Shown here one piece after another: positions 15,592-21,532 of a stretch of 26,092 bases of DNA. Positions within the stretch are counted from its first letter, which is position 1; every line of letters starts with the position of its first letter. Origin of the DNA: a virus. The stretch lies in the IMG/VR virus record IMGVR_UViG_3300012920_000230, positions 1-26,092 of that record, one strand, 5' to 3'. A program made the translations under genes and the position numbers. A model generated the notes under the pieces. The model saw only the letters and a program-made list of their open reading frames with translations. It made no database searches and was not told the origin of the DNA.

Positions 15592-15712
15592 ACAAGAACT
15601 CCAAGTCTTCTAACTTACTCTGAGTGATGTTTAACCTAGTTTGTAAATATGCAATCCATACCGCTGAAAAACATAGATACCCTGTTATTAATATGCTATA
15701 AAATAAATCCAT
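15575..15712 (-). CDS. Small single-span membrane protein, 45 residues
   Basis: Starts MDLFYSILITGYLCFSAVWI, which makes one hydrophobic helix (residues about 3-23), followed by a polar helix rich in Leu, Glu and Asp ending FLYDLRK. It fits exactly between the initiator-like gene (ending two bases before) and the primase-helicase, overlapping the latter by 17 bases. AGAAAATAAA, with only a weak GA-rich ribosome-binding site, precedes the ATG. Unknown function; possibly anchors replication to the membrane, though this is guesswork. Confidence 0.65.
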   Translation of the reverse strand: MDLFYSILITGYLCFSAVWIAYLQTRLNITQSKLEDLEFLYDLRK

Positions 15713-15713
15713 T

Positions 15714-16505
15714 TTATTTTCTCCCTTTGTATTTTAAATAGATGTTAGTGAACTTCGTTTGACCATTGTTAGATTTGTTTCTAAGACCTCTTAATGATAT
15801 AAGATTACTATACCAAAATTTATCATTAGTAGCCCATTTAATTACATCCCTAACAATAGTTTCAGAATAATCATCTAATTTTATAATCATATAAAGCGTG
15901 TTTATAGAATCATTAACAAGACAATCATCCTTTTTCCAGTTGGCTTTTACTGCCTGTGGAAAATGTTTGTGTTTTTCTGTATAGAACTCATGCACTATAT
16001 TACCTAAATAAGTAATTTGTTTTTCATTGAGTTCTTTTAATAGTGGTATAAATTTCTTTGATGGATTAATATAATCTCTATATATTATATTATTATAATA
16101 TCTATCAAGATTCTTTGTATCACTTTGTGTATCTGATTCAACAATATCAGCATTTACAGGAATACCCCCATCAAAATAATTTGTACAGGGTACACTCGCA
16201 TAATCATTTGAGGTGGTAATTTCCTTTGGTGGGGTAAGATATATACATCTACGCTTAACTGCCTTACTATTTTTCTCATGTTCATGCACACAAAAAATAT
16301 AAAAACAACTTCTTAAGCTAGATAATGATGAACTAATTGTAGCAGTTGTCACATCAAATAGCTTTGCAAATTGAGTGTTAGATTTTATACAATACCCATC
16401 AACCATACTAGCAGTAATTTCTGAATAAAGTAATTTATCAAATGGTTTTAATCTTGAATCATGCCTGACATTTGATGGCAAAATTCCTATATATCCATAC
16501 TTCAT
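15714..16505 (-). CDS. Putative replication initiator or helix-turn-helix DNA-binding protein
   Basis: A 263-residue protein starting MKYGYIGILPSNV. GGGAGAT before the ATG at 16505 favours this start over one 48 bases upstream. Residues about 15-85 resemble a winged helix-turn-helix of phage replication proteins (LLYSEITASMVDGYCIKSNT, then QFAKLFDVTTATISSSL). A linker follows, then a C-terminal helical domain ending FWYSNLISLRGLRNKSNNG, a segment typical of lambda O-like and replisome-organiser proteins. It lies immediately upstream of the helicase-primase, the classic order of initiator and helicase. Its own binding site would be expected nearby or at the AT-rich gap 18392-18613. Confidence 0.6.
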   Translation of the reverse strand: MKYGYIGILPSNVRHDSRLKPFDKLLYSEITASMVDGYCIKSNTQFAKLFDVTTATISSSLSSLRSCFYIFCVHEHEKNSKAVKRRCIYLTPPKEITTSNDYASVPCTNYFDGGIPVNADIVESDTQSDTKNLDRYYNNIIYRDYINPSKKFIPLLKELNEKQITYLGNIVHEFYTEKHKHFPQAVKANWKKDDCLVNDSINTLYMIIKLDDYSETIVRDVIKWATNDKFWYSNLISLRGLRNKSNNGQTKFTNIYLKYKGRK

Positions 16506-16583
16506 GTTATCTCCCTTTCGAGTGGAGGGTTGGTAAAAAGGAGGTAAAACCAACCCTTTGATATAAATCCACTCTTAATTATT

Positions 16584-16796
16584 TTATTTATCCTTTTTTT
16601 CATTCTTGAATATACGACCTTTATTATAATCTGTGCAACTTCTATCTGCATTATACATATACTCCACGAAATGAGCAAAGTCCACATCATATACTTTTTC
16701 TTTTCTAATCATTTTACAAAACAGATTTATAAGTTTTTTTTCATTCTTAGTAAACCATTTTGAAAATCTTTTAAATTGAGGATTATTTACACTCAT
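16584..16796 (-). CDS. Hypothetical basic protein, 70 residues
   Basis: Lys/Phe-rich, helical (FSKWFTKNEKKLINLFCKMI, then HFVEYMYNADRSC). AAGGA stands nine bases before the ATG, inside the end of the preceding gene, which it overlaps by 14 bases. No family or catalytic motif recognised. It precedes the initiator-like gene. Confidence 0.7.
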   Translation of the reverse strand: MSVNNPQFKRFSKWFTKNEKKLINLFCKMIRKEKVYDVDFAHFVEYMYNADRSCTDYNKGRIFKNEKKDK

Positions 16797-17088
16797 TACA
16801 AGTTTCCTTTGGTAGTGGTATTCCTTTAAATAAACCTGTATTTAAATAAGTAATGTTAGGATGATATTTATCAACCCTGATTGACTTTTGATAAACCCTA
16901 CTGCATTTATCGCATCTTTTGGGTTGAATTACTTTACCTGATATTCTATGTCCTTCGCTAACATTTTCACCCCTCATCAAACCACTATCAAACCATTCAG
17001 GGTCTTTAAAGTAGTGTTTCATAGTTAATATACTTGCAGTATCTAGTTTTTCATATTCTGCGTTACGCATTGCTCTTTTTATAGCCAT
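16783..17088 (-). CDS. Small zinc-binding protein of unknown function
   Basis: A 101-residue protein if started at 17088, where AAAGGAG lies eight bases upstream; a longer frame from 17133 lacks such a site. Two cysteine pairs, CDKC near residue 59 and CNEC at the C-terminus (CNECK), make a likely zinc site around a YHPNITYLNTGLF insert. A basic N-terminal helix (AIKRAMRNAEYEKL) precedes. Probable nucleic-acid or protein adaptor. Overlaps the protease-like gene by ten bases. Confidence 0.7.
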   Translation of the reverse strand: MAIKRAMRNAEYEKLDTASILTMKHYFKDPEWFDSGLMRGENVSEGHRISGKVIQPKRCDKCSRVYQKSIRVDKYHPNITYLNTGLFKGIPLPKETCNECK

Positions 17089-17432
17089 TTGTTTTTCTCC
17101 TTTATTGCCCAATTTTCTGCTTTTATCTCCCACTTATTATGGTCATGGGCATTTAAACCATAATGAGTGGCTACTTCTGATGCCTGATTATACTTCTTTA
17201 AATACTTTTTTCCTAATCTTTTATTATCTAAAGCGTGCCTAATCTCATGCAACAATGTTAATAAAAATTCGTCATAGGAATTATAATGCTCATTAAGAAA
17301 TATACAGTCTGTAAGAACATTATAACTCCCATAATCTAAACCATCAACAATATAAACTTTTGTCTCAAGTTCATATTCCTGAACTAGTCTTCTAGCGGTA
17401 TCAATATTGGTTTTTATTTTGCTCATATGCAT
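17079..17432 (-). CDS. Putative zinc metalloprotease-like protein (HExxH)
   Basis: A 117-residue protein with the zinc-protease motif LLHEIRHALD (H62, E63, H66). A glutamate about 36-40 residues later (WEIKAENWA, E102 or E106) could be the third ligand, as in the ImmA/IrrE or SprT-like groups. It has a small N-terminal region before the motif helix. Short for a free-standing enzyme but similar in length to ImmA-like phage proteins that cleave repressors. A second in-frame ATG at 17426 is possible. It sits in the early operon. A substrate is not known, and a degenerate member is possible. Confidence 0.6.
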   Translation of the reverse strand: MHMSKIKTNIDTARRLVQEYELETKVYIVDGLDYGSYNVLTDCIFLNEHYNSYDEFLLTLLHEIRHALDNKRLGKKYLKKYNQASEVATHYGLNAHDHNKWEIKAENWAIKEKNKWL

Positions 17433-17601
17433 CTAATTTAGTTATCATTGCATTTACTTTATCTGATAGCTGATTAACTTCATTCCTGAGAATGTTATAA
17501 TCTCCCATATCTTCGCCTTCAGTATGCACCCAAATTGACCTGATAAACTCACTACATTCATGTAGCATTCTATTTAGTTCAACAAAATTAGTCTTTATCA
17601 T
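17401..17601 (-). CDS. Hypothetical helical protein, 66 residues
   Basis: Starts MIKTNFVELNRMLHECSEFI and ends in a coiled-coil-like NEVNQLSDKVNAMITKLDAY. The ATG at 17601 is chosen because AAGGA lies eight bases upstream; the ATG at 17610 directly abuts that site. Overlaps the neighbours on both sides (14 and 32 bases). Unknown function. Confidence 0.65.
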   Translation of the reverse strand: MIKTNFVELNRMLHECSEFIRSIWVHTEGEDMGDYNILRNEVNQLSDKVNAMITKLDAYEQNKNQY

Positions 17602-17746
17602 TATAAACATCCTTAAATATAAGGTTTACCGCCTGTTTCCAATCTCCATGGTCTTTTATCATGCCTTCGTTTACATTCTTAACAACATTTAATTCCTGCA
17701 AGATATTATAAACTCTAAGACCTTTTTTATCTATTTTAACTTTCAT
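17588..17746 (-). CDS. Hypothetical small protein, 52 residues
   Basis: A Lys/Val-rich protein starting MKVKIDKKGLRVYNILQELN and ending FKDVYNDKD. AAAGGAG lies seven bases before the ATG, the strongest site among the small genes here. The ATG lies within the preceding 46-codon frame and the end overlaps the next gene by 14 bases. Central HGDWKQAV stretch; no recognisable family. Confidence 0.7.
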   Translation of the reverse strand: MKVKIDKKGLRVYNILQELNVVKNVNEGMIKDHGDWKQAVNLIFKDVYNDKD

Positions 17747-17876
17747 TTTTATTCTCCTTTATTATAACCCTACCATCATCAAAAAGCCATGTACCTAATT
17801 CTAAATATCTTTGATAATTATAAGGATGACCGCCATGAACCATACATAATTCATGGTATTGTTGTTGTGTTATCAT
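17736..17876 (-). CDS. Hypothetical small protein, 46 residues
   Basis: Starts MITQQQYHELCMVHGGHPYN and ends IIKENKNES. AAAGGAG precedes the ATG, and that site is part of the last codons of the 71-codon gene upstream. Has a Cys and His cluster (CMVHGGH) that could bind a metal but is too small to call. The last codons carry the ribosome-binding site of the next gene. Unknown function. Confidence 0.65.
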   Translation of the reverse strand: MITQQQYHELCMVHGGHPYNYQRYLELGTWLFDDGRVIIKENKNES

Positions 17877-17878
17877 TT

Positions 17879-18094
17879 TTACTCCTTTATTGCTGGTGCA
17901 ACAATGTAATCAAAATAATCACATTCTTTACCGCTTGATATTAAGCATTTTTTACCACATAAGTCAACATCAACCCATTGTCGTAATTTTGAGTCAATCA
18001 TTATTCCTGAACAGGTATATCCTGTATTATAATTAGCACAATGATTTTTGACCTTAATATTAGGGTTGCTTGCATTTTCTCGATTCATTCTCAT
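17879..18094 (-). CDS. Cysteine-rich small protein of unknown function
   Basis: A 71-residue protein with five cysteines spread over residues 19-58 (NHCANYNTGYTCSG, DVDLCGKKCLISSGKEC), consistent with a metal site. The ATG at 18094 has GAGG seven bases upstream; an internal ATG two codons later is possible. It ends APAIKE. Its last codons supply the ribosome-binding site of the next gene. No family recognised. Confidence 0.65.
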   Translation of the reverse strand: MRMNRENASNPNIKVKNHCANYNTGYTCSGIMIDSKLRQWVDVDLCGKKCLISSGKECDYFDYIVAPAIKE

Positions 18095-18160
18095 TTATAA
18101 GCCTCTATTTATAAGACTTCTGCAAGGGAGGTCGAAGTAATTTTCTAGTGTCCCTTGCAT
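18095..18160 (-). CDS. Possible 21-codon leader peptide (tentative)
   Basis: An ATG at 18160 opens MQGTLENYFDLPCRSLINRG and a TAA ends just before the next gene's ATG. Upstream TATAAATAGAG is also repeated before the next ATG at 18094, which hints at a shared translation signal. The same bases form a hairpin (arms 18121-18129 and 18151-18159), so either peptide or RNA structure may be what matters. Real translation is uncertain. Confidence 0.3.
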   Translation of the reverse strand: MQGTLENYFDLPCRSLINRGL

Positions 18161-18166
18161 CAATCT

Positions 18167-18334
18167 CTATTTATAGTCGTGTATTGTATCAGTATAAAAA
18201 TAATTTAATCTACTAAATACATTCTCTAAATTATACATAACCTTTTTTAAAATTACAGGATGTCCATCACCATTTTTAACAGACTCTGCAAGTTTATAAC
18301 TTTCGCCTAAAATTTCTTTTAATTGATTGTCCAT
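18167..18334 (-). CDS. First gene of the leftward replication operon, small hypothetical protein
   Basis: A 55-residue protein (MDNQLKEILGESYKLAESVK...) started at 18334, where AAGGAAAATAAA precedes the ATG. A longer frame from 18385 would start inside the promoter's -35 region, so it is rejected. Mostly helical, with an amphipathic N-terminal half and an aromatic NYFYTDTIHDYK end. As first gene after a strong early promoter it could be an early host-directed or regulatory protein; no family recognised. Confidence 0.7.
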   Translation of the reverse strand: MDNQLKEILGESYKLAESVKNGDGHPVILKKVMYNLENVFSRLNYFYTDTIHDYK

Positions 18335-18362
18335 TTTATTTTCCTTTTTTTTGTTGGTCGAT

Positions 18363-18390
18363 ATTATAACATAAAAATAATACAAGTCAA
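18363..18390 (-). promoter_or_regulatory. Strong sigma70-type promoter for the leftward early operon
   Basis: On the minus strand TTGACT (18390-18385), a 16-base spacer and TATAAT (18368-18363), near consensus. Transcription would start around 18356 and reach the gene at 18334 after a leader of about 20 bases. An A/T-only tract directly upstream (18392-18437) could act as an UP element. Confidence 0.8.
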
Positions 18391-18391
18391 G

Positions 18392-18613
18392 TTATTTTTT
18401 AAATTATAATTATAAATTATAAATATAAATTATAAATCCATATCAAATATTTTTCAAATTTATTTTTCAAATTTATTTTTTTCTTATTGTTATTGAGACT
18501 CATTCTCATTAAGTATTCATTTTCAAATTTGTTCTAAATTTTTCGGATTAATTCCGATTTATTTTCCTATTTCGTATTTATTTCGGATTTATTCCAAATT
18601 TGTTCCAAATTTA
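18392..18613. other. Candidate replication origin (AT-only tract plus iteron-like repeats)
   Basis: 18392-18437 is 46 bp of A and T only. To its right CAAATTT occurs five times (18455, 18468, 18524, 18595, 18606), and degenerate copies of an 11-mer like TTCCAAATTTR tile 18520-18613, including TTCTAAATTTT, TTCGGATTTA and TTCCGATTTAT. A directly repeated array next to an AT-rich melting zone, beside the strong promoter of the replication genes, is the form of iteron origins such as lambda ori. The binding protein could be the initiator candidate at 15714-16505. Inference only. Confidence 0.4.
18490..18512. promoter_or_regulatory. Palindromic operator-like site, copy A
   Basis: Contains TTATTGAGACT followed by CATTCTCATTAA. 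It shares the frame TTATTGAGnCT...TCTCATTA with sites at 21598-21620 and 21820-21842. In this copy the two TGAGA half-sites are imperfect. It lies about 100 bp upstream of the promoter at 18363-18390. Confidence 0.5.
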
Positions 18614-18717
18614 CCCTTTAAAGCTCGTTTTATTTGTTAGGCTTAGTTAGGTATGTCTCAATGCAAAAAATCTCGAATTTGAGCCATTTAGGGCGTGTTT
18701 TTTTACTAACTAGATAC

Positions 18718-18743
18718 AAAAAAGCCCCTAATTAAAGGGGCTT
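18718..18743 (-). terminator. Rho-independent terminator of the second leftward operon
   Basis: On the minus strand a 7-bp stem AAGCCCC / GGGGCTT (arms 18743-18737 and 18728-18722) with an 8-base loop TTTAATTA is followed by a run of T (18723-18718). It lies 25 bases after the stop of the gene at 18768-18968. The plus-strand side lacks a T run, so it acts leftward. Confidence 0.85.
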
Positions 18744-18767
18744 CATTGACTAACTAAACAAACAAAA

Positions 18768-18968
18768 TTAATTATTTATAATATATGAATCTCTTTCTTT
18801 TATACATTCTTTTTTAAATAGACTTCTAGCTGTTGAAATATCATAATCATAATAAGTCATTTTAAATAAATCTGTATCATATATTGTTGCATACATTGTT
18901 AAAGAACCATTTTTATTAACTTGCACGCCTCCATGAAAGTCTATATTTTTATAATTGTCTTTTTTCAT
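18768..18968 (-). CDS. Hypothetical protein, 66 residues
   Basis: A Lys/Tyr/Asp-rich protein, last gene of its operon. Beta-like centre (GSLTMYATIYDTDLFKMTYY) and a helical end (ARSLFKKECIKERDSY). AAAAGGG before the ATG. No family or catalytic motif recognised. The terminator follows directly. Confidence 0.7.
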   Translation of the reverse strand: MKKDNYKNIDFHGGVQVNKNGSLTMYATIYDTDLFKMTYYDYDISTARSLFKKECIKERDSYIINN

Positions 18969-18983
18969 TGTTAACCCTTTTTT

Positions 18984-19586
18984 TTAGTGAAAAATTAAAC
19001 CTACTTTTTTAGTATCATTAAACCATTTTGTAGAATATAAATCATATTCAGAAGCGTTTTTGTATCCAGCTTTTTCCAAGTCTTCTAATGATTTAAATAT
19101 TTTAGTATGTCTATCTGTTTTTTTGTTTATTAAATGTGATTGCTTGCCACTATCTGAAAAAATAAAATCATAATTTTCAGGGATATTTTTTAGCTTTTTA
19201 ATCATATTAATATTATTAGTGTATGAGTAAAATTTAATATCAGGCAATTTTTCAGCAATTTCAAACCATTTTAAAAGATATTCTTTAGAATAGTAATCCC
19301 CTGAATCATGTACCCGCACAAATTCCGCCTTTTTTTCTTTAATGTCTTTTATCATATCATTAATAAAAGAATCTTTTTTTGTAGCATCAAATTTTAATTC
19401 AGCCCACTTTTGCGAAAGTTTATAAAAACCTTTTTGAGCATAACAAAATTTGACACAATCACCAGCAAGTGGACAAGTTATTTCACCGCTTTTGCTTTTA
19501 TATGCTGGTATTGAAAAATTAAATACGTTCACCCCAAAGTATTTAGATGTCTTTTTTATTTTTGAGTTTTGAGTAAGTAAGTTCAT
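18984..19586 (-). CDS. Gene product 88 (GP88)-family phage protein
   Basis: A 200-residue protein. The N-terminus carries NSKIKKTSKYFGVNVFNFSI and PAYKSKSGEITCPLAGDCVK with C38, C44 and C48 (CPxAGxC...CYAQKG). A motif VRVHDSGDYYSKEYLLKW lies at 90-107, then FYSYTNN near 119. This matches what I remember of the phage GP88 family, found in mycobacteriophages and cyanophages, whose function is unknown. The three close cysteines followed by YA recall Fe-S or metal-binding sites, but this is not the radical-SAM CxxxCxxC spacing. AAAGGAA precedes the ATG. Lies among unknown small early genes. Confidence 0.7.
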   Translation of the reverse strand: MNLLTQNSKIKKTSKYFGVNVFNFSIPAYKSKSGEITCPLAGDCVKFCYAQKGFYKLSQKWAELKFDATKKDSFINDMIKDIKEKKAEFVRVHDSGDYYSKEYLLKWFEIAEKLPDIKFYSYTNNINMIKKLKNIPENYDFIFSDSGKQSHLINKKTDRHTKIFKSLEDLEKAGYKNASEYDLYSTKWFNDTKKVGLIFH

Positions 19587-19603
19587 TTGTTTAGTTCCTT
19601 TTT

Positions 19604-19933
19604 TTATATTGTTATGTTTAAATTATCGATTTTTTTCCATTGATACCAAATATTATTTAATATGTCTTTTGTACCTGTATTATGAATTTTATACAATTCA
19701 ATAATATATAAATTTTCATGTTCATGTATCTTACTATTTTTGTATTTGGTTTTTATCTCTTGTAATGCATCTTTTTTATTTGTTTTATGCGACCCACTAA
19801 ACCAGCAAGCATTTAAACCTGATGCAACTTTAACCATATATTTAGACTTTGTTTTAGTGTCTTCAGGGTATGGAATTTTAAAATCATACGTTAAACCGCT
19901 GAATTGTTTTCTTATTTTATTAAAATCTACCAT
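19604..19933 (-). CDS. Hypothetical protein, 109 residues
   Basis: A basic, Lys/Asn-rich protein with a predicted alpha/beta layout. The segment KYMVKVASGLNACWFSGSHK precedes a helix (DALQEIKTKYKNSK) and a strand LYIIELYK. AAGGGG lies before the ATG, inside the last codons of the preceding gene. No family recognised. It directly precedes the GP88 gene and may work with it. Confidence 0.7.
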   Translation of the reverse strand: MVDFNKIRKQFSGLTYDFKIPYPEDTKTKSKYMVKVASGLNACWFSGSHKTNKKDALQEIKTKYKNSKIHEHENLYIIELYKIHNTGTKDILNNIWYQWKKIDNLNITI

Positions 19934-19935
19934 TT

Positions 19936-20064
19936 TTAACCCCTTAATTCTTTTATAGTTTCATTAATGTAATCTCTAAATTCTTTTAATTCAACAATGT
20001 TTAATTCGTCCCTGATTACAAATTTAAAATATAATTTTAAAGCCTTTTTATGTTCGTATGTCAT
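19936..20064 (-). CDS. Hypothetical small protein, 42 residues
   Basis: Starts MTYEHKKALKLYFKFVIRDE and ends ETIKELRG; likely two short helices. AAAAGGGGTTTAAA precedes the ATG and the stop is two bases before the next gene's ATG. Unknown function. The spacing and start signal match the other genes of this operon. Confidence 0.65.
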   Translation of the reverse strand: MTYEHKKALKLYFKFVIRDELNIVELKEFRDYINETIKELRG

Positions 20065-20065
20065 T

Positions 20066-20230
20066 TTAAACCCCTTTTTTAAATTGATTAATTAATAAAT
20101 AAATTAACATAGCCCAAATTGAAAAGCTAGTAATTAATGTTAATACTTGAAACATTAGAGCAATCCCAAAAAACGAACCGCCTAAAATCAAACCAGTAAT
20201 AATTCCTAAAAATACAGATAAATGGTTCAT
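20066..20230 (-). CDS. Small two-span membrane protein, 54 residues
   Basis: Starts MNHLSVFLGIITGLILGGSF and has two hydrophobic helices (about residues 5-27 and 30-48) before a basic QFKKGV end. AAAGGGGATAAA precedes the ATG. Small size, two spans and a positively charged C-terminus resemble class II holins, but it lies far from the endolysin and among early genes, so I call it only a membrane protein. Stop and start of neighbours abut. Confidence 0.7.
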   Translation of the reverse strand: MNHLSVFLGIITGLILGGSFFGIALMFQVLTLITSFSIWAMLIYLLINQFKKGV

Positions 20231-20231
20231 T

Positions 20232-20564
20232 TTATCCCCTTTCAAACTTTAGCGGTGGTAGTTCGCCTTCTAAGATACCGCCATTTTTAAAAATTACTTT
20301 TAATATTGCTTTTGCTGGTATATACTCATAAACATAACCCTCTATACCTTCACAATAATCTGGCTTATAGCCTACGCATTTATTAAAAGCCTTTATTCTT
20401 TTTTTACCTATTACAGCAACTTCACAATGTGAATAAGAAAAAGAATTACTTTTCTTTGGTAGTGAATAATGACTTTTACTAGCCTGAATACTAAGCCTTA
20501 ACCCACTTTTACAGATTATATGTTCCCTAAAAAAACCGCCTGAATACTTACAAAATTTACCCAT
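20232..20564 (-). CDS. Hypothetical cysteine-containing protein, 110 residues
   Basis: Starts MGKFCKYSGGFFREHIICKS, started at 20564 because GGGGGG lies seven bases upstream, matching the GGGG-TTTAAAATG start signals of its neighbours. The upstream alternative at 20594 lies inside the previous gene. Beta-rich, Gly/Lys-rich, with five cysteines (at about 5, 18, 47, 63 and 70) and a C-terminal GGILEGELPPLKFERG. Could be a small metal-binding or beta-barrel protein. No family recognised. Confidence 0.65.
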   Translation of the reverse strand: MGKFCKYSGGFFREHIICKSGLRLSIQASKSHYSLPKKSNSFSYSHCEVAVIGKKRIKAFNKCVGYKPDYCEGIEGYVYEYIPAKAILKVIFKNGGILEGELPPLKFERG

Positions 20565-20565
20565 A

Positions 20566-20772
20566 TTAAACCCCCCGCCCTTTTTTAATTTCATGTTGTG
20601 CGTTTTTTAAATCTATAAGTAATGAACCCACTTCATTACTATTATATGGTTCTATTTCATAGCTATAACATCTATCTAACATATCAATAGCTTTTTCTAA
20701 TAGATTGTTGTAGGTATGGTTTAAGACTTCATTATTTTCTAAATCTAATAATCTTATGTTTTCTGTTCTCAT
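20566..20772 (-). CDS. Hypothetical protein, 68 residues
   Basis: An acidic helical protein (HTYNNLLEKAIDMLDRCYSY, SLLIDLKNAQHEIKKG). AAAAGGAAAATAAAATG start signal, the same as before the genes at 18334 and 21191. It begins just after the second hairpin (20792-20813) on the minus strand. Unknown function. Confidence 0.7.
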   Translation of the reverse strand: MRTENIRLLDLENNEVLNHTYNNLLEKAIDMLDRCYSYEIEPYNSNEVGSLLIDLKNAQHEIKKGRGV

Positions 20773-20791
20773 TTTATTTTCCTTTTTTTAA

Positions 20792-20813
20792 AGCCCCCTA
20801 ATTAAAGGGGGCT
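20792..20813 (-). terminator. Hairpin, weak terminator-like, twin of the one at 18722-18743
   Basis: Minus-strand stem AGCCCCC / GGGGGCT with loop TTTAATTA, followed only by TT then A-rich sequence. The stem core and loop are nearly identical to the strong terminator at 18722-18743. With a short T tract it may attenuate rather than stop transcription, lying between the 122-codon gene and the following gene. Confidence 0.6.
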
Positions 20814-20822
20814 ATTTGTTAT

Positions 20823-21191
20823 TTATTTTCTATTAAACTCTTTTAATTCAAATCTAAAGCCTGATGCTTTTTCAGTTTCATTCCTAAAAAAACTAGTGTA
20901 ATTAGTTGAAACAATAGAATCTGTTTTGCATGAATACCCTTTTTCTGAATTAGTATATTCAGTATTCTTTACTTCTGTTTCAAATTTACCACTATTATCA
21001 ATACCTATATGATTATATACGCTCATTGAACAATATTCGCCGTTATCATCTGAAGATAGTGACAAACTCATACCATTAGGTAATTTAATTTCAATCATAG
21101 CATTTTTTTGTAATTCATATTCAGGATATTTTTTAGAAGTACTAATGCTTTTAATGGTTTTATTTAGTGAGTAATTTGGTTTGTTATTCAT
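20823..21191 (-). CDS. Hypothetical protein, 122 residues, first gene of the second leftward operon
   Basis: Starts MNNKPNYSLNKTIKSISTSK, chosen because AAGGAAAATAAA stands before the ATG; a longer frame to 21290 would overlap the operator-like repeat at 21207-21230. Polar, Ser/Thr/Asn-rich and beta-like (MIEIKLPNGMSLSLSSDDNG, FRFELKEFNRK end), with two cysteines. No family recognised. Followed by a hairpin before the next gene. Confidence 0.6.
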   Translation of the reverse strand: MNNKPNYSLNKTIKSISTSKKYPEYELQKNAMIEIKLPNGMSLSLSSDDNGEYCSMSVYNHIGIDNSGKFETEVKNTEYTNSEKGYSCKTDSIVSTNYTSFFRNETEKASGFRFELKEFNRK

Positions 21192-21206
21192 TTTATTTTC
21201 CTTTTT

Positions 21207-21230
21207 TGTGAGCGTTTTAAGCGTTTTACC
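21207..21230. repeat. TGAGCG tandem repeat, copy 1
   Basis: TGTGAGCGTTTTAAGCGTTTT contains AGCGTTTTA twice in tandem. Related to the sites at 21560-21582 and 21857-21883. A minus-strand TATAAT (21246-21241) lies just upstream, so the repeat covers the start of a possible leftward transcript. No good -35 precedes that TATAAT. Confidence 0.4.
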
Positions 21231-21426
21231 CTCGATAACCATTATAGGGGCTTGTCTTTTTTCGCTCTGTTTGTTTGTTGTCATGGTCAATACTACCTAT
21301 TCTAAATGAAAGTTGCAACAATTATTTAATATTTTTTTAAAATTAATTCCGCCTGAATCCGTAAAAGGTATTCTAAAAAACAACATATATATGATAATGT
21401 CAAGAACTATTTTAATTATTTGTAAA

Positions 21427-21449
21427 TTATTTGTGTCTAGTCTCAATAA
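21427..21449 (-). promoter_or_regulatory. TTATTGAGACT half-site, degenerate copy D
   Basis: Read on the minus strand, TTATTGAGACT matches the left half of the site at 21820-21842 over 11 bases, but the right half (AGACACAAATA) has diverged. It could be a weak or decayed operator. Confidence 0.35.
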
Positions 21450-21532
21450 GAAAATATTTTTAATTGCATTTGTCGAGAGTAAATTGCGTATTTCGAAGGA
21501 ACTCGACCTAAAGCATACCTACATAGCATTAG

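Larger units (their letters stand above)
18335..18767. other. Non-coding gap between the two leftward operons
   Basis: No gene of convincing form lies here. It holds, from right to left on the minus strand, a terminator (18718-18743), a TTAG/TTAGG-rich stretch at about 18637-18657, the degenerate CAAATTT-type array, a palindromic operator-like site (18490-18512), an A/T-only tract and the promoter at 18363-18390. It is the most AT-rich part of the window. Confidence 0.7.

Noticed and set aside
16502-16690. Minus-strand frame of 62 codons with a hydrophobic start
   Set aside because: Overlaps the better-supported 70-codon gene at 16584-16796 in another frame and has no ribosome-binding site.
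18392-18613. CRISPR-like array
   Set aside because: The repeats are short, degenerate and tandem, without unique spacers of constant length.
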